From: an uncultured Campylobacter sp.
Lineage (GTDB): Bacteria > Campylobacterota > Campylobacteria > Campylobacterales > Campylobacteraceae
Length of the DNA stretch: 5,114 nucleotides
Assembly: GCF_938030815.1 (NCBI RefSeq)
Contig: NZ_CALHII010000153.1
Span: forward strand, 1-5,114
Direction of reading: 5' to 3'
Shown here: one piece after another, positions 1 through 5,114 of the stretch
Position numbering within the stretch: the stretch's first letter is position 1
Layout: each line of letters starts with the position of its first letter
The notes under the pieces: model-generated
Database searches by the model: none
The model's input: only the letters and a program-made list of their open reading frames with translations
What the model was told of the DNA's origin: nothing
Made by a program: the position numbers and the translations under genes

Positions 1-2
1 TC

Positions 3-1190
3 TACGCGCTTCCGCAAAGTCCGCAGCTTTTCAAGCAGCTTTTGATGTGCTCGGGCTTTGATAAATACTTCCAGATCGCGCGCTGCTTCCGCGACGAAGA
101 CCTGCGCGCCGACCGCCAGCCGGAATTTACGCAGATCGATATCGAGATGAGCTTCAATACCCAATACGACGTAATGCGCGTAGCCGAGGAGGTTTTAAAG
201 GACATTTTCAAATCCTGCGGCCGCGAGATCGTCACCCCTTTTAGACATATGGAGTACAAAGACGCGATGGAGCTTTACGGCAGCGACAAACCCGATCTGC
301 GCTACGATATGCCTTTCATCGACGTAGCCGATATTTTTGAAAAATCGAGCAATGAAATTTTTTCAAATTTAGCCAAAGACCGCAAGGCTAACCGCGTAAA
401 AGCTCTTAAAGTCGAGGGCGGCGATCTTAAATTTAGCAAGCGCCAGATGCAAGGCTTTGAGGAATACGTGAAAAAATTCGGCGCGCAGGGCCTCGCATTT
501 ATTCAAGTAAAAGAGGACGGGCTAAAGGGACCGCTGGTAAAATTCTTTGAAAAAAGCGAGCTGGACGAGCTCATCAAGCGCTGCGAGCTTAAAGTCGGCG
601 ACGTCGTATTTTTCGGCGCGGGCAAAAAGAAAATCGTGCTTGATTATATGGGCAGATTTAGAATTTTCCTCGCAAACGAGCTTGGTCTCATAGATCCGAA
701 TAGGCTTGAGTTTTTGTGGGTCGTAAATTTCCCTATGTTTGAGCAAAACGACGACGGCAGCTACTCCGCGATGCACCATCCTTTCACTATGCCGAACAAT
801 CCCGACGAGCCAGATTTAGAGGACATTACCTCGATAGCCTACGACGTCGTGCTAAACGGCATCGAACTTGGCGGCGGCAGCATCAGGATCCACAAGGCAG
901 ACATTCAAGAGAAGGTCTTTAGGTTGCTTAAGATCGAGCCTGCGGAGCAGAGGGAGAAATTCGGCTTCCTGCTTGATGCGCTAAGCTTCGGCGCGCCTCC
1001 GCACGGAGGTATCGCGATCGGCTTTGATAGGCTGATGATGCTGGTTACCGGCTCAAGCAGTATCCGCGAGGTTATCGCGTTTCCTAAAACGCAGCGCGCG
1101 CAGTGTCCGCTCACCAAAGCCCCTAGCGTCGTTACAGACGAGCAGCTTCGCGAGCTAGGTCTTAGGCTTCAGAAAAAGGAGCAAAAATGA
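3..1190 (+). CDS. aspS: Aspartyl-tRNA synthetase, C-terminal part (5' end cut by window edge)
   Basis: This class II aminoacyl-tRNA synthetase charges tRNA-Asp with aspartate in the cytoplasm, using ATP and releasing AMP and pyrophosphate. The frame is open from base 3, so the gene starts upstream. About 395 residues are visible; bacterial AspRS is usually near 580-590, so the N-terminal anticodon-binding OB fold and the start of the catalytic core are missing. Visible landmarks are motif 2 ([18 protein letters not shown], visible residues about 29-46), [14 protein letters not shown] near residue 72, a GAD insertion domain typical of bacterial AspRS (roughly 90-200), the FPMFE...AMHHPFTMP stretch after it, and motif 3 (GIAIGFDRL, bases 1008-1034) followed by [18 protein letters not shown]. 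The frame is intact to a TGA that overlaps the adk start. In this genus the enzyme may also charge tRNA-Asn (inference; the N-terminal residues that would bear on this are not visible). Family assignment is very secure. Confidence 0.97.
   Translation, partial: YALPQSPQLFKQLLMCSGFDKYFQIARCFRDEDLRADRQPEFTQIDIEMSFNTQYDVMRVAEEVLKDIFKSCGREIVTPFRHMEYKDAMELYGSDKPDLRYDMPFIDVADIFEKSSNEIFSNLAKDRKANRVKALKVEGGDLKFSKRQMQGFEEYVKKFGAQGLAFIQVKEDGLKGPLVKFFEKSELDELIKRCELKVGDVVFFGAGKKKIVLDYMGRFRIFLANELGLIDPNRLEFLWVVNFPMFEQNDDGSYSAMHHPFTMPNNPDEPDLEDITSIAYDVVLNGIELGGGSIRIHKADIQEKVFRLLKIEPAEQREKFGFLLDALSFGAPPHGGIAIGFDRLMMLVTGSSSIREVIAFPKTQRAQCPLTKAPSVVTDEQLRELGLRLQKKEQK
1176..1181 (+). promoter_or_regulatory. Ribosome binding site of adk, inside the aspS 3' end
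   Basis: AAGGAG lies five bases before the adk ATG, inside the last codons of aspS. It supports the ATG at 1187 as the adk start and suggests that adk is translated from the aspS mRNA. Confidence 0.75.
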
Positions 1191-1768
1191 AAAGCCTTTT
1201 TCTAATCATCGGTGCTCCGGGAAGCGGCAAAACGACCGATGCGAGCATGATCGCTCAGATGAATCAAAGCATCGAGCACTACTCCACGGGCGATCTGCTG
1301 CGCGCCGAGGTGGCAAGCGGCAGCGCTCTTGGTAGGCAGATAGATAGCTTCATATCTAAAGGCAATCTCGTGCCTCTTGATATCGTCGTAAATGCTATCG
1401 TTAGCGCGATTAAAAGCTCACCTAAAGACTTCATCATCATCGACGGCTATCCAAGAAGCGTCGAGCAGATGAATAAGCTAGACGAAGTGCTGCGAGGCGA
1501 CGATGATGTAAATCTTAGCGCAGTCATCGAGGTGTGCGTCAGCGAGGAGGTCGCCAAGGAGCGTGTTTTAGGACGCGCTCGCGGAGCGGACGATAACGAG
1601 GAGGTCTTTAAAAACCGCATGGCGGTATTTTCAGAGCCGATCGAGGATATTCGTAAATTTTACGGTGACGCGGGCATATTTTACAGCGTAAACGGCGAGC
1701 GTACGGTCGAGGAGATCGTAGCCGACATAAACGCTATAATCGCCGCGCAGATTGAAAAACTGAGCTAG
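1187..1768 (+). CDS. adk: Adenylate kinase, short-lid type
   Basis: Adenylate kinase catalyses the reversible reaction AMP + ATP to 2 ADP in the cytoplasm and balances the adenylate pool. The 193-residue product has the P-loop GAPGSGKTT at residues 9-17, an AMP-binding segment with [16 protein letters not shown] (31-46), and the DGYPRS motif (86-91; many relatives have DGFPR). The lid is short: [17 protein letters not shown] (129-145) carries the expected arginines R130, R132 and R144 but lacks the longer, often zinc-binding lid of enzymes of about 215 residues. The length fits the short Campylobacter form of about 190 residues. Its ATG overlaps the aspS TGA in an ATGA junction, so the two are probably co-transcribed and translationally coupled. 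This is functionally sensible because AspRS produces AMP. The start is supported by the AAGGAG upstream. No oddities were seen. Confidence 0.96.
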   Translation: MKSLFLIIGAPGSGKTTDASMIAQMNQSIEHYSTGDLLRAEVASGSALGRQIDSFISKGNLVPLDIVVNAIVSAIKSSPKDFIIIDGYPRSVEQMNKLDEVLRGDDDVNLSAVIEVCVSEEVAKERVLGRARGADDNEEVFKNRMAVFSEPIEDIRKFYGDAGIFYSVNGERTVEEIVADINAIIAAQIEKLS

Positions 1769-1828
1769 CGCGCTTGGATGGCGGCTTAAATTTAAAGCGC
1801 ACCCAGCTTCTTTTTCATACCGCAAGCG

Positions 1829-1876
1829 GCACAGATCGCGCTTAAATTTAACGCGCCTCTGTGCGAGCGCGCTTTT
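1829..1876 (+). terminator. Possible terminator of aspS-adk
   Basis: An imperfect hairpin spans 1829-1864. The outer arms GCACAGA (1829-1835) and TCTGTGC (1858-1864) pair perfectly. Inside, GCGC (1838-1841) pairs with GCGC (1853-1856), and the apex is the self-complementary TTAAATTTAA (1842-1851), with C1852 bulged out. A run of four T follows at 1873-1876, eight bases beyond the stem. The T run is short and displaced, so this is only a moderate candidate. A weaker alternative is the 6-bp stem GCGCTT/AAGCGC (1770-1775 with 1795-1800) before the T5 at 1811-1815. Confidence 0.4.
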
Positions 1877-1910
1877 AAATTTATAGCTTGCCGTTGCGCG
1901 AGATAATTAA

Positions 1911-1932
1911 AAATTTAAGCGTAAATTTAAGC
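1911..1932 (+). repeat. Short tandem direct repeat, 12-bp period
   Basis: AAATTTAAGC occurs at 1911-1920 and again at 1923-1932, separated by GT. This is the only exact tandem copy within the AAATTT cluster. It could be a paired protein-binding site upstream of the BOF gene or simply part of the low-complexity spacer. Confidence 0.45.
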
Positions 1933-2029
1933 AGCTCGCCGTGTAAATTTAAATGCACGCGTCAAATGCGAGCGGATTTTAAATTTAATGAAATTTCGGA
2001 TCTGTTTGCGGACGCAGAGATTAAAATTT

Positions 2030-2034
2030 AAGGA
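2030..2034 (+). promoter_or_regulatory. Ribosome binding site of the BOF-protein gene
   Basis: AAGGA lies five bases before the ATG at 2040, which supports this start. It immediately follows the last AAATTT word of the spacer. Confidence 0.6.
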
Positions 2035-2039
2035 TAGAT

Positions 2040-2396
2040 ATGGTTAGAAAATTTTTAATTAGTATGGCTTTGTGCGCGGCTGCATTCGCCGCGGGCGGGT
2101 TCGTGCCAAGCGGCGCGACGGCACAAACTCAGCCGTCAAGCGTCAAAGAAGCGCTTAAATTAAGAGATGATTCTTTTGTCGTAATCGACGGCAAGATAAA
2201 ATCTCAACTAAGACACAAACATTATCGATTTGTGGATCAAAACGGCGATAGCATCGAGGTTGAGATCGACGATGACGTTTGGCGCGGCGTGAGCGTGGAT
2301 GAAAATACGCTCGTGCGAATCACTGGCGAGATCGATAAAGATTTTACCAAAACGACGATAGACGTGAAAAATATCAAAATTTTAAATTCTAAATAA
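2040..2396 (+). CDS. Exported BOF (OB-fold) protein of the YgiW/YdeI family
   Basis: This 118-residue protein matches the small periplasmic OB-fold family (BOF; YgiW/YdeI, often annotated as stress tolerance proteins). Residues 1-17 form a signal peptide: a basic start (MVRK) and the hydrophobic stretch FLISMALCAAAFA. Cleavage near AFA puts the family-typical GGF at the mature N-terminus; ATA|Q after residue 28 is an alternative site. The domain follows at about 33-116, with VKEALKLRDDSFVVIDGKI, HYRFVDQNGDSIEVEIDDDVW (residues 61-81), then VRITGEIDKDFTKTTIDVKNI. The RDD, D-x-x-G-x-I-x-V-x-I-D-x-x-x-W and GE(I/V)DKD patterns are diagnostic. Family members have been linked to resistance to peroxide, metals or cationic peptides; the ligand here is unknown. 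It sits 271 bp after adk and 9 bp before ppa, so it probably shares an mRNA with ppa. Family assignment is firm, function is not. Confidence 0.88.
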   Translation: MVRKFLISMALCAAAFAAGGFVPSGATAQTQPSSVKEALKLRDDSFVVIDGKIKSQLRHKHYRFVDQNGDSIEVEIDDDVWRGVSVDENTLVRITGEIDKDFTKTTIDVKNIKILNSK

Positions 2397-2400
2397 AGGA
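2396..2400 (+). promoter_or_regulatory. Ribosome binding site of ppa, touching the upstream stop
   Basis: AAGGA begins at the last base of the preceding TAA and ends five bases before the ppa ATG at 2406. The tight packing supports this start and co-translation with the BOF gene. Confidence 0.7.
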
Positions 2401-2405
2401 AAACT

Positions 2406-2924
2406 ATGGATCTTTCAAAGATAAAAGTGGGCTCAAACCCCGATAAAATCAACGCAGTGATCGAGATCCCTTACGGCTCGAATATCAAATACGAGATCGA
2501 CAAAGCAAGCGGTGCGCTTTGCGTCGATCGCGTGCTCTACGGCGCGATGTTTTACCCCGCAAACTACGGCTTCGTGCCGAACACCCTAGCAGACGACGGC
2601 GATCCTGCGGATGTTTTGGTTCTAAACGAATACCCGCTTGCCGCAGGCAGCGTGATCCCGTGCCGCTTAATCGGCGTTTTGATGATGGAGGACGAAAGCG
2701 GAATGGACGAGAAGCTGCTTGCCGTGCCGGTTAGCAAGATCGATCCGCGATATGAGGGCATTAAAGAGGTCTCCGATCTGCCTAAAGCGACGCTGGATAA
2801 AATTAAAAATTTCTTCGAAACCTACAAGCTTTTAGAGCCGAATAAATGGGTCAAAGTAAAGGATTTCGCAAGCGTCGCGGAAGCCGAGAAAATTCTAGAT
2901 AAAGCGATTAAGGCTTATAAATAA
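2406..2924 (+). CDS. ppa: Inorganic pyrophosphatase, family I
   Basis: This soluble enzyme hydrolyses pyrophosphate to two phosphates with Mg2+, pulling nucleic acid synthesis and tRNA charging forward. The 172-residue product is close to the E. coli enzyme (about 176) and keeps the active-site set, shifted by at most one residue: E20, K28, E30, R42, Y54, the metal-binding signature DGDPAD (64-69, with D64, D66 and D69), D96, D101, K103, and Y140-K141. The N-terminal VIEIPYGSNIKYEID and the FYPANYGFVPNT stretch (49-60) are typical of bacterial family I. It follows the BOF gene by 9 bp and is followed by a strong inverted repeat, so it is probably the last gene of its transcript. Removing the pyrophosphate made by AspRS fits the neighbourhood. 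A long +1-frame reading inside it (2519-2734) is a shadow. No anomalies. Confidence 0.97.
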   Translation: MDLSKIKVGSNPDKINAVIEIPYGSNIKYEIDKASGALCVDRVLYGAMFYPANYGFVPNTLADDGDPADVLVLNEYPLAAGSVIPCRLIGVLMMEDESGMDEKLLAVPVSKIDPRYEGIKEVSDLPKATLDKIKNFFETYKLLEPNKWVKVKDFASVAEAEKILDKAIKAYK

Positions 2925-2945
2925 TACATTTTTGCGCGCTCGGCG

Positions 2946-3003
2946 TTAAAATTTAATCAAAATTTGACCGATCCGCTCGGTCAAATTTATCGTTAAATTT
3001 TAA
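2946..3003. terminator. Two-storey inverted repeat, probable bidirectional terminator after ppa
   Basis: The inner arms AAATTTGACCGA (2960-2971) and TCGGTCAAATTT (2977-2988) pair perfectly over 12 bp around the loop TCCGC. The outer arms TTAAAATTTAA (2946-2956) and TTAAATTTTAA (2993-3003) pair perfectly over 11 bp, with only 3 and 4 unpaired bases between the two storeys. On both strands the GC core is followed by T-rich sequence, so it could stop transcripts from ppa and from the opposing receptor gene. It begins 21 bases after the ppa stop. Its size and nesting exceed an ordinary intrinsic terminator, but termination is still the simplest reading. Confidence 0.75.
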
Positions 3004-3490
3004 TTCTACAAATTTTCAAAATCTTATAATATTTTAAATTCCGCGCAAATTTTACCTGAAGCCCGCGCTTGGTTTTTATCACTCATTTTCGGCGGCTAAG
3101 TAGTCTGGATTATTTAAATAAAATTTTTTAAAACTACATTGCGCGAAATGGCGCGCGGGGATCGGAGCTTTATACGTTAACAACGGAGAAATTCCGCGAG
3201 CTAAAATGCTTCATAGAGACCGCAGTTAAAATTAAAAATTCGCTATCTTGATTTTGAAAGAGATCGTGAGCGTCATTGCAAAATTATAAAGCTGACATCA
3301 ATTACAGACAGGAGCCCTTGGACTGCCGCGCTACGTAAAATTTGAAATTTACACGCTGCATAAAATTCGGGAATCTAAATGATGCCAAATGATTTACTAT
3401 CGCCATCCTTTTTAAATTTAGTAATAAATCTATAAATTTTGATTCCAAAAGCTTTCGTTTTAATAAGACATCAAACACCTGGTTAAATTT
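3004..3490. other. Gene-free region between ppa and the receptor gene
   Basis: No ORF with a plausible start, ribosome binding site and length is present on either strand, and no tRNA or known RNA was recognised. It holds a TATAAT at 3025-3030, a small GC hairpin (GCGCG 3141-3145 with CGCGC 3152-3156, loop AAATGG), and an interrupted + strand reading frame from 3270 to 3494 with stops at 3336 and 3390. Base composition is patchy, AT-rich at both ends and GC-richer near 3140-3340. No clear terminator for the - strand receptor gene was seen directly after its stop. It may be decayed coding sequence or an unrecognised RNA; neither can be shown from sequence alone. Confidence 0.55.
3025..3030 (+). 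promoter_or_regulatory. Isolated TATAAT, possible -10 box
   Basis: A perfect TATAAT lies in an AT-rich context with T-rich sequence upstream, as Campylobacter sigma-70 promoters often show without a good -35. It would direct transcription rightward into a region without a gene and antisense to the receptor mRNA. In DNA this AT-rich a chance match is quite likely. Confidence 0.2.
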
Positions 3491-5113
3491 TTAAAACTGA
3501 AACTCCCATGTGAGTTTATAGTTCCTACCCGGCGAGTAAAAGCGGTTGATGCCAAGTCCTGTTTCTTGATCTATCAGATTGCTAGTTCCAAAAGGCCTTA
3601 TTGATCTGGCACTTTCCCAAGTGATATATTTGCGATCGGTTATATTATAAACGCCCGCTCGAAGCGTCAGATATTTGATCGGCTTGGCGTAGGTTACGAA
3701 ATCGAGCGTCGTATATCCGCCGCTCCTCCATTCCACCTCGCTATTTCTTACGGGTTTGCCGTTTACGATTTTGCCGCCTAGATACTGCTCGTACCAATAC
3801 ATATTGTAGGTATCTCTCGCCTTTTTCGCAGCTACCGCAGTTACAAATAGATCTGCGCCGAATTTATCGCCTGGGCTTTGGTAGCTTACACTATAAACCG
3901 CCGTTCTAGGCTGGATCGCATTCATCGGGGTATCTATTTTGCCATTACCTATGTCCATTCTACCCTTTTGGATACTTAGCTTGTATCCAATGCTAAAACC
4001 CTGCAATGGCTGCCAAATTTGATCCAAAGCCAGTCTTGAATCTATCTCTATTCCTCTTACTCTTGCTTTCGGACGATTTACGTTTTGATACACAGAGGCA
4101 GGCATTGTACTTCCGCCGTTTCCGTAAGGAAGCTGGAATTCCCCCTTATACTGTAAATCTATAAAATTCCTATAATCCGTTTGGAATAAATTCAATGTAA
4201 CGAAGCTTGGAGAATTATGAAGCGTAAAGGCAATCTCTTTAGTCTTTGCCGTTTCTTTTTTCAAATCCAAATTCGGATATATCGAAAAATCGGGGTGCTG
4301 AAACGTGAAGTAAATTTCATCCGAGGTAGGAGCTCTAAATCCGTTTGCGTATTTAAGCTGAATTCTAAAAAAATCGAGCGGATCGATATTCGTAGATAAA
4401 GAATATGAGTTTGCCGAATACTTTCTCTTTTGCGAAGCCAAATACACGGCGTTGGCTTCGGCGTTAGCATCTCTATGAGCTTTTATCTCGTCGTTAGACG
4501 GAGTGCCCGGAAGCGGCGTGTATGGAACGAACATCCCGATAAACAGATCGGTCGGAATTTTAGGCGTAACGCCCGGAGTATATGAGGGATTGTGTTTAAC
4601 CTTATCATACCTATAATTAAGATCAAAGGCTAAAACATCGTTTATACGAAAGTCATCTCCCACATAAAGCGCTCCGGTTTTGGTCTCAACCGGAATAAGG
4701 AAGCTAAAAGGATCATCTTCGTGACCGCAAAGCGATACGTAGTCGTTTCCGTTGTATAATTTACACTTATCGGCATACCAAGTGCCTAGTATAGGAAAAG
4801 ACGGATTGGTATTTGATATGCCGAAAAAGGTATTCGCCCACCATTGTTTATTAATGGGACCGTATCCTTGTCTATTTACCATTCGCTTATCGCTTTTGCT
4901 ATAAAGACCCCCGTAGCTTAGGGTATGCTCGGTGCTTTTTATATTAAAATCCTTGGTAAGATCTAGATTGAATTGCTTCGTATCGGTGATTAGATCCCTA
5001 TCTTTCCAGTTATTATCCACAAATCCGTGTTGAGTAGGCAGCAAAAGGTAATCGCCGTTGCTGTCTTTCGGGTTTATTACCGCATAATTTCCTTTGCCGT
5101 TAGGCGTAGGCGT
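3491..5113 (-). CDS. TonB-dependent haemoglobin/transferrin/lactoferrin-type receptor, C-terminal part
   Basis: This outer-membrane beta-barrel receptor probably takes up iron or haem from host proteins, energised by TonB-ExbBD. The frame is open to the right edge, giving 540 visible residues; relatives of the Hgp/HmbR/TbpA type are about 750-1000 long, so the signal peptide, TonB box and plug are outside. The best family mark is GFRAPTSDEIYFTFQHPDF (starting at visible residue 258), followed by PNLDLKKETAKTKEIAFTLH, as in haemoglobin receptors of Pasteurellaceae and Neisseria. Barrel strands alternate with long polar loops; one has two cysteines 12 residues apart (visible residues 117 and 129), probably a disulfide. 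The end is SPGRNYKLTWEFQF, with the terminal Phe used for barrel assembly. A TTG at 5044 is an internal codon, not the start. GC content is lower than in aspS. The ligand cannot be decided; haemoglobin is my first guess. Regulation by Fur is likely for the family, but the promoter is not visible. Confidence 0.9.
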   Translation of the reverse strand, partial: TPTPNGKGNYAVINPKDSNGDYLLLPTQHGFVDNNWKDRDLITDTKQFNLDLTKDFNIKSTEHTLSYGGLYSKSDKRMVNRQGYGPINKQWWANTFFGISNTNPSFPILGTWYADKCKLYNGNDYVSLCGHEDDPFSFLIPVETKTGALYVGDDFRINDVLAFDLNYRYDKVKHNPSYTPGVTPKIPTDLFIGMFVPYTPLPGTPSNDEIKAHRDANAEANAVYLASQKRKYSANSYSLSTNIDPLDFFRIQLKYANGFRAPTSDEIYFTFQHPDFSIYPNLDLKKETAKTKEIAFTLHNSPSFVTLNLFQTDYRNFIDLQYKGEFQLPYGNGGSTMPASVYQNVNRPKARVRGIEIDSRLALDQIWQPLQGFSIGYKLSIQKGRMDIGNGKIDTPMNAIQPRTAVYSVSYQSPGDKFGADLFVTAVAAKKARDTYNMYWYEQYLGGKIVNGKPVRNSEVEWRSGGYTTLDFVTYAKPIKYLTLRAGVYNITDRKYITWESARSIRPFGTSNLIDQETGLGINRFYSPGRNYKLTWEFQF

Positions 5114-5114
5114 A

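Larger units (their letters stand above)
1786..2029. repeat. Cluster of nine AAATTT words in the adk-BOF spacer
   Basis: The spacer between adk and the next gene contains AAATTT starting at 1788, 1844, 1877, 1911, 1923, 1945, 1981, 1991 and 2024. Most copies are extended to TTAAATTTAA, TAAATTTAA or TTTTAAATTTA, and several are flanked by GCGC or GCG. Chance would give well under one copy in this length. AAATTT is self-complementary, so the array has no strand. Such A/T tracts are known to favour curved DNA and binding of nucleoid proteins; whether they do so here is inference. The spacer contains no credible ORF, and I see no strong -35/-10 pair. A GATAAT at 1902-1907 with a poor -35 is the best candidate for a promoter of the following gene. 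Confidence 0.6.

Noticed and set aside
522..779. An 85-codon - strand frame inside aspS
   Set aside because: It lies wholly inside a confidently identified gene and resembles no family I recognise.
1631..1825. A 64-codon - strand frame across the adk end
   Set aside because: It mostly overlaps adk antisense and has no family signature.
1786..2029. CRISPR array in the AAATTT-rich spacer
   Set aside because: The repeated word is only 6-12 bases, spacing is irregular, and there are no conserved long repeats or unique spacers.
2519..2734. A 71-codon + strand frame inside ppa
   Set aside because: It is out of frame with a fully conserved ppa, is extremely arginine-rich, and has no ribosome binding site.
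3305..3340. A tRNA-like GC-richer patch between AT-rich flanks
   Set aside because: No cloverleaf, T-loop GTTCGA-like motif or anticodon stem can be assembled on either strand.
4217..4470. Overlapping + and - strand frames inside the receptor gene
   Set aside because: Both are shadows of the receptor frame, which carries the diagnostic GFRAPTSDE motif at 4316-4342.
5042..5044. TTG on the - strand as a start for the receptor
   Set aside because: The same frame stays open to the window edge and the product would lack a signal peptide and plug, so the true start lies beyond the window.

Overview
The window looks like chromosomal DNA of a Campylobacter with a fairly high GC content, of the oral or mucosal type (for example the gracilis/rectus/showae/curvus group; the species is a guess). 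The reasons are the gene order aspS-adk-(small gene)-ppa, which resembles the aspS-adk-ppa order I recall from C. jejuni, a short-lid adenylate kinase, and intergenic DNA crowded with AAATTT words between GC-rich coding regions.

Layout. The + strand holds the C-terminal two thirds of aspartyl-tRNA synthetase (aspS, cut by the left edge), adenylate kinase (adk, overlapping the aspS stop by 4 bases), a 271-bp AT-rich spacer with nine AAATTT words and a terminator-like hairpin, a small exported OB-fold (BOF, YgiW/YdeI-like) protein, and, 9 bp later, family I inorganic pyrophosphatase (ppa). A large two-storey inverted repeat follows ppa and is probably its terminator. Positions 3004-3490 hold no gene I can defend. 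From 3491 to the right edge, on the - strand, lies the C-terminal part (540 codons) of a TonB-dependent outer-membrane receptor of the haemoglobin/transferrin/lactoferrin class; its signal peptide, plug and promoter lie outside the window.

How the genes fit together. AspRS makes Asp-tRNA and releases AMP and pyrophosphate. Adk returns AMP to the adenylate pool and Ppa removes pyrophosphate, so the core cluster is a coherent housekeeping unit. The BOF protein between adk and ppa is envelope-directed and does not obviously belong to that chemistry. The receptor is an accessory iron/haem uptake gene facing the housekeeping cluster, with visibly lower GC content.

No mobile element, CRISPR array, rRNA or tRNA gene was recognised. 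The genes are members of known families. The least explained parts are the AAATTT-rich spacer (1786-2029) and the gene-free region 3004-3490. I did not find convincing evidence of an undescribed system.
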